Assembly: GCA_032158265.1 (NCBI GenBank)
Contig: JAVTIF010000008.1
Span: forward strand, 1,674,001 to 1,738,000
Direction: 5' to 3'
DNA: 64,000 nucleotides
Source: Bacidia rubella
Lineage: Eukaryota > Ascomycota > Lecanoromycetes > Lecanorales > Ramalinaceae
The notes beneath the pieces were generated by a model. That model had not been told where the DNA came from, made no database searches, and worked only from the letters and a program-made list of their open reading frames with translations. This document shows positions 1-10,662 of the stretch, in pieces. The position numbers and the translations under genes were made by a program. Position 1 is the first letter of the stretch. Every line of letters begins with the position of its first letter.

Positions 1-490
1 AGTCAATTGTTCGCCATAGTTCTGGAGCAGTGAAGGCAGCGCTTGAAGAAGTTTGAGCTGGATGTCCAACGCAAGATTGGAACAGTCTCGAAGAGCTTCA
101 ACAACATCGCTCAGCGTATCTTTAGACAACGCATTTGCTACAATGAGACGTTGTAGACAGGCTGCAGCATTGCCCGCAAATTTTGGGTTACGAGTGCCGC
201 AAGCAAGTAGAAAAGGCTTGACAAACGTAGGCCGACATCTAAGATCTCTTGATACGTTAGTCCCAATGCCTGCATTCAGAAAGTGCCCACAGACCTGCAA
301 TTATTTGAGCTTCTGATGTGCGCGGAAGATTGTTGAGATCGTTCAGAGACTTTTCTGCGGCCTGAGTGGTTGATCAGTAGCGCATCCTCCAACGAAGATT
401 ACTCGAATGTACCGCTCGAAGTTCAGGATTTTTCCGCTTTGATTCCTGAAATAAGGTCGACAGCTCTGAGGTTAGAAGTTGTGCGGTCAT
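1..490 (-). CDS. MON2: Mon2 N-terminal part (endosomal/trans-Golgi Arf-GEF-like scaffold), partial
   Basis: Only the first 130 residues are in the window; the gene runs off base 1. Exons on the minus strand are 490-413, 361-295 and 245-1, joined by introns of 51 and 49 nt (the second with a CTAAC branch site). The protein starts MTAQLLTSEL and continues with AEKSLNDLNN, then RPTFVKPFLLACGTRNPKF and a stretch with LQALPSLLQNYGEQL. These match the N-terminal dimerisation region of Mon2/Ysl2, which in yeast works with Dop1, Neo1 and Arl1 in endosome-to-Golgi traffic (family knowledge). Identification rests on remembered family motifs. The rest of this long protein (usually more than 1500 residues) lies outside. 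It is divergent from MMS2. Confidence 0.85.
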
Positions 491-881
491 TCTCCGCGAA
501 GATCGAGGATTCTGACATGAGATGGGAGACACATGAAATCAGCATCTTCTGCAAACTCTAGCAATCATGTATATGCTTTGCCATCACTATGAGCATTGAA
601 CATGATATCGCATGACTGTTTATTTTCTCATTGTGGTATCATTTATTATTCGAGATCTTGATATTGAAGCCTTGGTAAGAAACCATCCACGCTAGTGTAA
701 GATAATCATCTTATCGTTTCAAAACATTACGTAGAGCCTCCCGCCATCGCTTTCTAAAGCACTCCAGGCTTCCTTACTTTACAACAAGCTGAGTAGCCTC
801 AACTACCGTCACTGTCGCTGCTTCAAATTGCACGATTCTATAGAATTGGTGATCTGGATCAAGGGCAACTTTATCCCGATC
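491..881. promoter_or_regulatory. Shared upstream region of MON2 and MMS2
   Basis: A 391-base spacer between two divergent start codons, so it must hold both promoters. Its middle is AT-rich (about 590-720). No clear TATA box or operator can be assigned. I see no coding exon in it. Confidence 0.4.
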
Positions 882-1541
882 ATGGGGGCGAAGGTCCCAC
901 GGAACTTTCGCCTTCTCGAAGAGCTTGAGAAGGGCGAGAAAGGGTTGGGAGCAGGTGTGACACGTATGTTCTTTCCACATCTGAATACAAGTTGACATCT
1001 TATGGACAGAGGCTTGCTCATACGGCCTATCGGACGGCGATGACCTCCTCATGTCCAATTGGAATGGAACCATACTTGGCCCACCTCATGTACTACCACA
1101 CGTCTTGCCAACCTAACGAAGAGGGCTGATTTTGAACGTCAAGAGCGCGCACGAGAACCGTATATATAGTCTAAAAATACACTGCGGCGATCAATATCCA
1201 GACCAGCCTCCCGTAGTTCAGTTTGACTCGAAGATCAACCTTCCATGTGTCGACCAGAGGACAGGAAAGGTATGCTTGGAGAAGCCTACATTGAAGTAGA
1301 GGTCCTAATCAAAACGAATGCAGGTTGATCCTTCAAGGCTACCATGTCTCTACCAGTGGAAGAGAGACTTCACCATGGAGACGATCTTAATAGAGCTAAG
1401 AAGGTATGCCACATCGTCATTCCTGGGACGTGCCCGAACCGAGCTTGAAATTGTAGCCATACTAATATTTATGAAAGATATATGGCATTACCGCAGCATA
1501 AGAAGCTTCCGCAACCTCAAGAAGGGTCTACTTACTCCTAG
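882..1541 (+). CDS. MMS2: Ubiquitin-conjugating enzyme variant Mms2
   Basis: Five small exons, 882-954, 1010-1089, 1144-1269, 1324-1403 and 1478-1541, give 140 residues, the usual length. The product begins MGAKVPRNFRLLEELEKGEK, passes through NWNGTILGPPH and YSLKIHCGDQYPDQPP, and ends KKLPQPQEGSTYS. This is a UEV: an E2 fold without the catalytic cysteine. In other fungi Mms2 pairs with Ubc13 to build K63-linked ubiquitin chains, for example on PCNA in error-free post-replication repair (family knowledge). All four introns (55, 54, 54, 74 nt) keep the frame and recreate conserved codons at the junctions. No exon exceeds 126 nt, so simple ORF scanning misses the gene. Confidence 0.93.
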
Positions 1542-2128
1542 GCTGACTGGAGATTGGCCATGACAAGGCTACGATGATACGGCCGGTTGGCAGCAGATAC
1601 ATGCATTTACTGGCGTGGATGGCACAATTAAGGAGGTGGGATATTACACGGGATGCGCTCTGCTTGCAACTTGAGATATTTAGCAGTACGAACTTTCGAC
1701 TTCTCTTCGAATGGAGGTCTTTCACCGATCGCATAAACCCATGGTCGCCTTGTTGTATTGGAATTGGTCACCTACTGACCAAAAGAAAAAACTATGTTGA
1801 AAAGATCGTCTGAGTGTTGCTCATCATAAACTGGTCGTGGCTACCCAACCTCCTAAGACGGCAAGCGTCACGTCTGTGTAGTGTTTTCTACTGAGTAGGT
1901 GACTTTGCCGTACCCTCAGACTCCTGCAAGTTCGTACTGTGGCCAGTGGACTTCAATTGTTGCCCCGAATCACACTTTCTTGATCGCTGTAAATGCTTTA
2001 AGTTGTAGCGTAGGGTGATGAAACGAGATGTAGGGGAAAGTCCATCGAAGCAAGTCACGTGACCATAAATTCCGATAATATGGGTTTCTTACCACGAACT
2101 CTCGTCACTCCCTCTGCGCAATGGATTG
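1542..2128. other. Intergenic region MMS2 to LYR gene
   Basis: 587 bases between two genes in the same direction. It must contain the MMS2 3' end and the promoter of the next gene. Short ORFs on both strands here look random. No repeat or RNA gene was seen. Confidence 0.4.
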
Positions 2129-3750
2129 ATGCCACGTCCCCTAGTTCCGCACAAATCAAGTGTACATCGCGCAGCATGTAAGGAAGCTGCCACCGCTTAA
2201 CGGCACTTCTAACAATAGACCAGGCTTTGCGTTGTACCGCGCTCTGCTGCGGCCCCGAGAGCAGATCTGCGACCTCTATCGACCCCAAGCTGGATATAGC
2301 GCCCGTGTCAGATTCATATTTGAAAGGAACAAGAGTCTGCTTGGTCATGCCAAAGTCACAGAAGCATTGCAGCTTGGGTACCTGGTCAGACCATCCTTTT
2401 TGTCCATGGCGGATCCCACCTGCTGATTTCTTGTGCAGGCTCTCAAGACACTACACGACAAACGACGACAAAAGCTTGCTCTAGATCGTTTGTTCGCATT
2501 TTCAATCCCTCGTTTGACAACTACTATAACGCCTACCTCGCCGTCTCCGAAGCCAAAGAAGCCCCCTGAACGTGCTTCGACTTCGATCCTCCAGCGGCCA
2601 TTCCTCAACATCTCCGGACCTCGTCATGTTCCTAAACTTATCAATGCCAATAGATTCCCATTCCTGCGCATCAAGAAGCCTCAGCCTGCGAAGCTGAGTC
2701 GGATGATTCGACAAAGTCTGCAGAATCGAGAAAAGCGTCTCGCGCGTATTAGACGATATGAACGACTGTCGGAATTGGCAGAAGATGAAGATCGGTGGGA
2801 TGGAATACTCCATGACCTTCTAGATGTCAGAGAAGATGCAAGGCGTGCCTTTTGGGCAACGGCACCTCGAGACGCTTTATTCGAGGCGAAGCGAGCACGC
2901 ACACGGAATATAAAGAAGAAAATGGTAATGGCCGAGAAAATGACAGATATTGTCGAGGCTGAGGAAGCTTTAGTTGCCACAGATCAACGCCGGCGTAGAG
3001 ACTTGGCGCACAAGAAGAGGAAGGAGAGGCGGCTTCTCAGGCAGGGTCGAGATCCTACGCTGGCGTGGAAGGCTCCGATATTTTCGGAGCCGCCTAGCAG
3101 TCAAGAGCCTCTTGAAGAAATTGCTGTTCGGACTCCACGAGCAACCTCAGGACGAGGATAATACTCACATCTTTGGCTCGCCAGCTGGAAACCATACGGA
3201 TCTACCTAAAGGACAGCTAACCCCGTTTCATCTGATACAAAGGCTTCATGAGCTCGAGAGTCAAAAGCCAAAGTTTGAAGTCTACGACGGGGCAATCAAC
3301 GAAGATTTCCGTCAGGAACTTAAGGACCCTCAAAATTGGCGTGAGGGTGTTGTCTCCTACGGCCCCAACTTCGTTCGGCAGAACTTCCAGAAGCCTACGA
3401 CGAGGAAGCGTAGAATGAGACGAGCGAAGGTGGCTCGTCGGTGGGACATACGACGATCGATTGCCAACGACATCTCTCGAAGGACACATCTAATCGAGTG
3501 GAGGCCGTGGGACTACAATTATACCTTGGAAGAGGCTGTGCCGTCCGAGCAAAGCACTGCACCGAAAACTCGCGCACAGAAACGAAGGGAGAAGCGGCTA
3601 AGAGCGGAAGCCAGAGAGGTCAGACGTAGAGCAGAGCTTGCAAGATATCGAAGGGAAGGTGCAGAGCAAGCCAGCCAAGAGGGCATCAGCAGAATCCGTC
3701 AAATGATGGGCGGGGAAGCTGTGTACAGTCTTGATGCAGATGAGGAGTAA
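2129..3750 (+). CDS. LYR-motif protein, Cup1-like family
   Basis: Exons 2129-2177, 2224-2384 and 2439 onward; introns 46 and 54 nt. The joined N-terminus is MPRPLVPHKSSVHRAACFAL then YRALLRP: the PLVPH...HR.AC..LYRALL pattern of fungal Cup1-like LYR proteins. Downstream VRFIFERNKSL and ALQLGYLALKTL fit the LYR helices. The rest is very basic and rich in Arg/Lys helices, including a KTRAQKRREKRLR stretch near the C-terminus. LYR proteins usually act in mitochondria with acyl carrier protein, in Fe-S delivery or complex assembly; a specific role here is unknown. A third intron is needed to change frame near 3050-3180: either 3100-3184 (478 residues) or 3046-3097 (489 residues). I cannot decide between them. 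Confidence 0.8.
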
Positions 3751-3828
3751 ATCTATGTCCAAGTCATTACTCCAACCAATTCGCAAGCCCAACTTTGTCT
3801 AACGACGCAGAACCTGAACCTGTCTTCT

Positions 3829-4816
3829 TCAGCTGCTCTCCGCCGCAGTCAAGACCTCAATCGCCCTGCCCACGCACCTACCCACCTCCATCCCCTGCTC
3901 AACCACTTCATCATGCCCTCCCTTTACCCTCATCCCCAACACCACAAGCCCGTGTTTCCCTGCCTGCTTCCCCAGCACCTCCTCCATCTTCTTACTCTGC
4001 TCATACTCCACCATCTCATCCTCCTCACTATGCCCCAGGACCACAACCCTAACCCCCTCCCTCATCTCCTCCCCTCTACCCGCCAAATCCCCCCTCTCCC
4101 ACCCACCATCCTCTTCCCGTCCAAACGCCCCAGTAGTAAACTCCTCATACACCTCCCTATACTCCAGATGATTATCCCTCAACATCTTGAAATCATAAAC
4201 CCCCTCCAACCCCACCACACCGACCAACCCCTCCGCAATCTCCGTCGACAAGCCTGGCTCGCCCCACTTAGGAGGGTGGGAGGGCGAAGAGCGGGAGGGT
4301 CGAGGGTGGGAAAGCGCCGGGTGCTTCATCCCCAACACCACCGCCATAGTAGCCCCAACAGAATGCCCAACCACCACCCACTTCTTCCCGCCTAACCCAT
4401 AGTTCTCCCCCAGAAACTCAATAGCAGCCCTCACATCCTCAACATGCGTCGGCCACACCACATTCCTCGCCCCATCATCGGGACTGCTAGGATCCGTCGC
4501 GTGCCCCGGGTACGGACTAAGCCGATAATTCACGCTCGCGACGGCTGCGATGTGAGGGTTCGAGAAGAGGGCAGGGAGAGAGGGCAGGATGCTGGTGGAG
4601 GTTATGAGGGGGTCGCGGAAGGCGCCGCCGTGGATGTAGCTGGCATACTCAATGTGTGTATCATTGCGGCGGCGGGAGAAAGGCGCACATTATCCAGAAG
4701 GAGGGTGAGGTTGGAGGGAGAGGGGGGGTTCTGAGGTGGAGGTCGAGTGTGTTGAGGCAGGAGGTGGGGGGGTAGGGTATAGAGAGCGTGAATTTGTATT
4801 GGGATTTGGTGGACAT
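3829..4816 (-). CDS. BNA7: Kynurenine formamidase (alpha/beta hydrolase)
   Basis: Two exons, 4816-4689 and 4639-3829, separated by a 49-nt intron, give 312 residues. The start is MSTKSQYKFTLSIPYP. The oxyanion motif HGGAF lies near residue 46 and is rebuilt just after the intron; the nucleophile elbow GHSVG has Ser near 136; a KGGHDEV motif near 285 provides the probable catalytic His. This arrangement fits the fungal Bna7 family, which hydrolyses N-formyl-kynurenine to kynurenine in tryptophan degradation and NAD synthesis. Another small alpha/beta hydrolase is possible, but HGG(A)(W/F)RDP is characteristic. The gene shares a 277-base upstream region with a permease on the other strand. Confidence 0.8.
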
Positions 4817-5093
4817 TGTGGTTGTTGATTGGATTTGAGGCAGTGGATACCCCGGTGTTCCGATTGCTACATGTTGTGGGTGTGGGGCATCTTTGACCGT
4901 GCATGTGGTGCGCATAGATGTGGTCGCGGCCGGAGCGTCCTGTCCGGATGATGGCTATGGATGTCCGATGTTGACCGAGGGACATCAACCATCTTACTGG
5001 ATGCGCGATGCGCTGCATGAGCACGATTAGTGGGCTTTTTGGCCAGGCATTTGGGGGCGAAGCAACAAGATGATATGAAGACAGCATGACGGT
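4817..5093. promoter_or_regulatory. Divergent promoter between BNA7 and permease
   Basis: 277 bases separate the two start codons. The region is not AT-rich and no TATA box stands out. Co-regulation of the two genes is possible but not shown. Confidence 0.4.
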
Positions 5094-6883
5094 ATGTTTA
5101 GAGAAACGCAATTCGTCATGTCAGAACGCGACGCTTTATTGCAGGCAGGCGATAGCCCAGTAGAGCATCTGTCCTACGAGATTCGCGACGACAGCGAGGA
5201 AGACGACACCCGTAGCTTATCTTCGCCGCTGCAACCTCTGGAAAGCAATGCTCTACTGAGGGCACAAGGCCATGTGCCCGAGATGGAGAGGTCATTCTCT
5301 CCACTGGCTGCTCTAGGCCTTGGCTTCAGGTACGCTGGCTGGCAGGATATTGTCCTGTGTTATTGGAGACTGAAATCAGTGGTAGCATCACCAATTCTTG
5401 GGTTGGCTATTTAAGCTGTTTTGGCCAGAATCTGGCCTATGCCGGACCAAATAACGTTGTTTTTGGCCTCCTAGCTGCTGTGGTCATACAGTGGGTCATC
5501 AGTGTTGGCCTCTACGAGATTGCATCTTGCTTTCCATCATCAGGAGTGAGCACAAGATGTGAGCTCGAATCAACGGCCCTTAATGACTCTTGCCTGTAGG
5601 GGCAGTATCACTTCGTCTTCCTACTTGCTCCGAAGGACTACAAGAAATTTGCCGCTTTCACCGTAGGCTGGATGAACTTGATTGGCTGGTTCGTTGCTTT
5701 GTGCTCTGGCATATCTTGCGTTGTCGCCTCGGTTGCTGGACTCATTGCGCTCTGGTCGCCGGAATTCCATGCTACTCAATTACAGCTCTATATAATCTAC
5801 ATTTCAATTGTCGCGATAAGTGGTAGAAACCCCGGTCTCTACCAACTCGCTAGGTCACTGACAACTATTTTTGCAGCATGTCCGGTGTTCTTTGCCTCAA
5901 GGGCAATACCAAAGATCTTACAAGCAAGCCTCGTCTTCTCAGTAGTCGGGTTTGCAGTAGTTCTAATCCTACTGCTATCTCTACGGCGGCAATCACAGTC
6001 ATCGGCCTTCCTTCTCAACACGGAAGGCTCAAGTGGGTGGGATACGGGAATAGCTTGGACGCTTGGTATCACCAATGCAATGTATCCGTTCAGCAGCACA
6101 GATGCTGCGATCCATATTGCTGAGGAAATGGTGCAGCCAGAGAAGAGGCTCCCCCAAACTCTCAACATGACCTTGGCTATCGGCTTCTTGACAGCTTTTC
6201 CTCTACTACTATTCTTGATGCTCTCAATGACCGATGTCGACTCTGTCGTCCAATCAACCCTCCCGTACGCTGAATTGTTCTTCCAGGCTACTGGTAGCAC
6301 AGTAGTCACGACGTTTGTGATCTGCTGGGTTACAATGGCTCTCTTCTCTGCCTTGATTGGTATATGGGTGACATGCGGACGCCTTGCATGGGCCTTCGCA
6401 AGAGATGGTGGTCTACCTTATACAGACTACTTCGCTCACATTAGCAAGCGCTATAAGTTCCCCGTCCGAGCCACAACTCTCCCCTTGGCTTTCTGCTTCA
6501 TCTACGGCCTTCTTTACCTCGTCAGCACTACTGCTTTCAATTCGATCGTCACTTCTGCTGTACTTTTCTCAAATATCACATACTGCATACCTCAAGTCAT
6601 CTTGATAATAAAAGGACGACAGAATGTGTTGCCTAGACGCGACTTCAATCTTGGTAGGGTCGGCAGGCTGTGCAACCTTCTGTCCCCGATCTTGGTCCTC
6701 GCTCTAGGGATCTTCATCTGCTTCCCACCAGAGCTCCCTTTGACACGATACAACATCAACTATACTCCAGCTGTACTCGCTGGTTGCTACCTAGCAATTT
6801 TGACAGGCTGGTATACAACCGGAAAGAAATTCAGAGGTCCCAAAATCGACTGGAGTTCCGCAACCAAAGCGCAGGCTACATGA
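5094..6883 (+). CDS. APC-family permease (choline/GABA/amino-acid type)
   Basis: Exons 5094-5329, 5380-5545, 5600-5822 and 5877-6883 give about 543 residues, normal for fungal APC transporters. After an acidic cytosolic N-terminus come FSPLAALGLGF, then SITNSWVGYLSCFGQNLAYA and PSSGGQYHF, which are characteristic of the choline/GABA permease group, followed by about a dozen hydrophobic segments. The third intron (5823-5876, 54 nt, GTAGAA..GCAG; or 57 nt from 5820) is a multiple of three without a stop codon, so the unspliced frame stays open. I infer an intron because the inserted segment is polar and interrupts a membrane helix. A second ATG at 5118 could also be the start. The substrate cannot be told from sequence. 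Confidence 0.85.
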
Positions 6884-7634
6884 GTTTCTTACCCAGCAGT
6901 ATACAGCACGAAGCCAGAAATTTTCGATCCAATAACTCATGTGGCTAAGCTTGCAAAGGCCCGAGCACGATGACGTTGTAGCTACTGAGGCTGGGACCAG
7001 CAACATGCGATACGCGCGTATCACAGGCGCAAATGCGAGCGCCTTTCTCGGATCCTGCTTCAACTTCGCTACATCCCGTCTCGCGAGCATAGAAAACATC
7101 AATGATAACCCCGTGCGACCTTAGTGACCGCTTCAACCTTATACAAAGTTTGGTTCCGCCTCGTGGTTTCCAGAACATGACCTCAGCCGAGCTATAAACA
7201 GATGGACCCTCTGGAGCTCATCCATGGTGCTGAAACGTGTGGGCCAGAAGCACACGAAGGATTCGCGTTTACATTATGGTTTTGTCGATGTACAAAGTTC
7301 ATTGGAAGGGCAAAGGCTCGTCCGGACAAATGCGCTGTTGCAACCACGCATTCTAAAATCGCACAATGTGGCTTCGTATCTCAATCAAAGGATCTCATAT
7401 CCTCTGCACGAAGGAAGTTTCGGAAATTTATCATCCCAGATGTTGAATTCCCGCGAGACATTCTAGCCAATCGCCGATCGTATACATACATGATGAGGGT
7501 AATATGCATTCACCGACATTGTCCAGATAGGAGCAACAAGACTTAAGTGCAACAATTATCGTCTGTACCCGGAAAACAACTAATCTCCATTCCATGTCCT
7601 TCATTTGCACAGTAACCCACCCCTGCAACCCACG
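6884..7634. other. Intergenic region, permease to secreted protein 1
   Basis: 751 bases with short ORFs on both strands and no recognisable protein. It contains the permease 3' end and the promoter of the secreted-protein gene. No repeat noted. Confidence 0.4.
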
Positions 7635-8216
7635 ATGGACCGGATCTTAGCAGTGGCCCTGATTTTTTTCATAGGGTCATCTACCTTGACTTCTGCAACA
7701 CCAGCTTCTCTCCCACCTGGTACGTATGTTCCCGAACCTGCAGGAACAGGCACAAGTAACGTCACCAAATCAAATCCGGAACTAGCGTTTCTCGAAACAT
7801 CCTTAGACCCTGTCGACTGCTACAATGGACCTTGGCCCGCGTCTGTGAGGGAGCTAGATTGCGATATGGCGATTTCGACAAGGATGCTCACCGGCAAAGA
7901 CATCCATAGTGATTACTCCTGGAGTTACACCAAGGGCAGTGACAAGCTCTTACCGCAAGACGGTCAATGGACGCACAAATCTTGCGTGATAGAGGTGACG
8001 AATTTCTACCACAAAGAAGTAGACGTCTTTACACTTTCGATGATCGCCAACACTGCTACAAGGATAGTCTCAGAATGTGCCGTCAAGCCCGTGGCCTTGG
8101 GCGGAATGTGCCATGTTGGCTGGGTGACGGATCACTTCTATGTTGTCGTCCGGTCCCCGATTGAACCTTGGATAGAGGAACATCCAGAGACTGCGAGGGC
8201 CAGCGTTGAACGATGA
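7635..8216 (+). CDS. Small secreted cysteine-containing protein, effector-like (copy 1)
   Basis: A single exon of 193 residues, taking ATG 7635 because the frame upstream has no other ATG. MDRILAVALIFFIG followed by SSTLTSATP is a good signal peptide. The mature part has DPVDCYN, SWSYTKG, WTHKSCVIEV, DVFTLSMIANTA and GGMCHVGW. I recognise the pattern (PV-CYN, then C-I-V, D-F----IA--A, C, GG---VG) from a widespread unnamed family of small secreted proteins in Pezizomycotina; function unknown. It is paralogous to the gene at 8806-9432 in the same direction. An effector or extracellular binding role is speculation. Confidence 0.7.
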   Translation: MDRILAVALIFFIGSSTLTSATPASLPPGTYVPEPAGTGTSNVTKSNPELAFLETSLDPVDCYNGPWPASVRELDCDMAISTRMLTGKDIHSDYSWSYTKGSDKLLPQDGQWTHKSCVIEVTNFYHKEVDVFTLSMIANTATRIVSECAVKPVALGGMCHVGWVTDHFYVVVRSPIEPWIEEHPETARASVER

Positions 8217-8805
8217 ACTACAGATCCACTTTCGCGTAGCTGCCTCTCCAGCCATTTCTCAATGAGAGAGTTACAACAAAAACTATGGTCATGCTGATTT
8301 TTGTATAGAATGCATTCGGGCGGAGGTGGTTGCAACACAGATATTTCGCAGCTCGACTGAGTCACAGGTAGAAATGATGAAGGGACAAAATTGAAGATGC
8401 CTTCTTAAGGACGGTTCAAGAGTTCCAGCAATGCCGATTTAGTTCCACTATGGCATTCCTTGGGTTCGAGTCAAAGGAGAAACCTCTCAGCCTCAAGCGC
8501 ATTAAGTCGACAACACATCCCAAAGAGATAAGGGAAGGAAGATTCACCCACCAATGTAACATCATCACTCAAGAATTTCACAGTGTTAAATGACAATACC
8601 ATATGGCTTGCATCTTTGACCTAGGCATGTGGATCAATGCCAAAACATTGTGGGGGTTTGAATCGCATGTCGCCTAGAGGCCAAGATGGTGGACTACAAA
8701 AAGTCATTGCAACCTTGCACCTCGGAATATGTAAGCGCGACAACGTTGTTACCACCCCCCATCCCAGCGCTCACCCTTTCGACGGTCGTTTCTAGAGAAA
8801 ACATC
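8217..8805. other. Spacer between the two secreted-protein paralogues
   Basis: 589 bases between tandem paralogues. No gene seen. A short sequence near 8467 resembles a tRNA B box but no tRNA fold can be built around it. Confidence 0.4.
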
Positions 8806-9432
8806 ATGGTGTTTTCACGGCTTCTTCAGGCTTGCAGTGCCCTTACATGCTATGCCTGGGGGGTAGCTGGTCTTCCCTCCCCGATTGAGTCCGAGCCTTC
8901 TCCACCCCCTTTTAAGTTACTTGAAGAGTCTCAACCCTCCTTTTGGACCACTCTCGACCCCTCCTTCCAACCGTCCGCCCTCAACTATATCGACCAATCT
9001 CAATGCCACAAATACTTCACGACCGACCTAAATCCCGTATCCTGCTACAACATAATTCGCCACAACCTTTACGGTACTGTGGACGTCGACATCCCTTATA
9101 GCTGGAGCGATACCAGTCCCTTCGCAGCTAAGAAGATCGGCACAGACGGCTTATGGCGTCAACCGTACTGCTTCATACAACTTAATACTCTGGTTCACGG
9201 AGCTGTCGAGACTTTTAGTTATAGGGATATCGCTAGAGCTGCGCTCGAGGTCATGTTCGTTTGCATTGCAGAGGGAAGAGGGAGGTTTAATGGTGGCACG
9301 GCAATGGTGGGAAAGCTGGATACTAATTTCGGCTTTCAGCTTGCCATTAGTTCCGGTGTTTTGAGTGAGCACCAGAGCGATGCAGAAAACGAGACTCATG
9401 TGGAGGTAGTGTCAAGGCGTGCAACGTCCTGA
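8806..9432 (+). CDS. Small secreted cysteine-containing protein, effector-like (copy 2)
   Basis: A single exon of 208 residues from ATG 8806. The frame is open upstream to 8686, but the ATG at 8806 starts a proper signal peptide (MVFSRLLQACSALTCYAWGV) and is preferred. The mature protein has LNPVSCYN, PYSWSDT, RQPYCFIQL, ETFSYRDIARAALEV and GGTAMVGKL, which line up in order with copy 1 and define the same family. Identity to copy 1 is low, so the duplication is old or the copies diverge quickly. A proline-rich segment follows the signal peptide. Function unknown. Confidence 0.7.
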   Translation: MVFSRLLQACSALTCYAWGVAGLPSPIESEPSPPPFKLLEESQPSFWTTLDPSFQPSALNYIDQSQCHKYFTTDLNPVSCYNIIRHNLYGTVDVDIPYSWSDTSPFAAKKIGTDGLWRQPYCFIQLNTLVHGAVETFSYRDIARAALEVMFVCIAEGRGRFNGGTAMVGKLDTNFGFQLAISSGVLSEHQSDAENETHVEVVSRRATS

Positions 9433-10662
9433 ATGACATAAACAATTCAAACGTCCCCTCAAGGTCTCAGTCGAACGCGGGAATTCTACCTTAGACTCAA
9501 GGTCCTTCTCAAAATTTCTCAATACACTCCAAAGCAGACACCTTGCACTAAAGTATCAGCGTCCATCCTCCAGCGACTCTTGTCATTTCCTCTATGCCTT
9601 ACCGTGGCTCCTCGCAACCATTCCTCTGTAATGAAAACTACCACTTTAAAGATCCGCGATTCCAACTTGTACTATCATCAAACAAACCGCCCCCTCGTCT
9701 CCCCCACCCACCCCACAAATTTCCCCATCCGATCTCTATCCATCCATCACGTCCTCATCCTCCCTCCCTAAACCCAGATCAAACCATCTGAAAATCTCTC
9801 CCTCCTTTCCCTACCACCATACATACTCCAATCTTTCTTTCCTTGCCAAATAAACACCCTCACACCATAAACGCACCCCCCCTTCCCCCCCCTCCTTCCC
9901 CTAATCCCTATTCCACAAAGTATTACCCCAATCCTCCTCCTCCTCCCATCTCCACCTTCAAAATCACAACTTCGAAAAAAACCCCCTCGTCACCACCACC
10001 ACCACTCATGCACAAGTCAAACCTCACCTTTCCATATACATTATTCCTTCCTTTTTTTCCTCAACAATCGCTGGAACAAGGGTGGGGGGAGGGAGGGGGG
10101 GGGAGGGGGGGGAAGGTGGCCTCGTGCTCTTCTCATGAAATATGAAAGATCTTCAGGGGAAGAAAGAAAGGTTTTATGGGTGGGTACTCAAGTGGTAAAA
10201 TAGGGAGTGGGGAAACTGAGGTGGTGGTGGTGGCCCACGAACAAGTGTGTCAGGGTACAAAGTAAAGTCGTGAGAAAAAAGAGTGTTCTTGGGCTAGAAG
10301 ATAGGGAAACGAGGGGGGGGGGGGGGGCAAGGGGAGGGGGGGAGTTAGGATAGATTAGACGGAATGTTATCTGATGCTGTGAGATTATATGTGGTGGTGG
10401 TGTCTTGCTACTGAGAAAAAATTGAAGTGAAAAGAAGAGGAGAAAAGAAATGGGAAGATGAGAATGAAAAGGGGAAGAGAGAGAGAGAGAAGTAAATGGT
10501 CATCGAAATGTACTGTACGGGGTATAATGAATGTACGTATATCACAACGCTACTTCTCTCGACAGTTTCATCTCAATAACTAAATGGGCAACATACTCAT
10601 TATGGGAATGCAAAAAAGCCCTATAGCACGCGCCTTCTCCCTCTCAGCATCTGGCGCGTCAA
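9433..10662. repeat. Low-complexity spacer: C-rich half then G-rich half
   Basis: 1230 bases between converging genes. From about 9680 to 10010 the plus strand is C- and CT-rich with runs of 7-8 C near 9880-9897. From about 10080 to 10340 it is G-rich, with several 6-9 G runs at 10083-10115 and an uninterrupted run of 15 G at 10313-10327. A GA-rich stretch follows (10430-10490). Short ORFs here are composition artefacts. It must hold the 3' ends of both neighbours. Confidence 0.6.

Noticed and set aside
8455..8490. Possible tRNA: a GGTTCGAGTC sequence resembling a B box
   Set aside because: The T-arm stem does not pair, no A box lies at the right distance and no acceptor stem can be formed.
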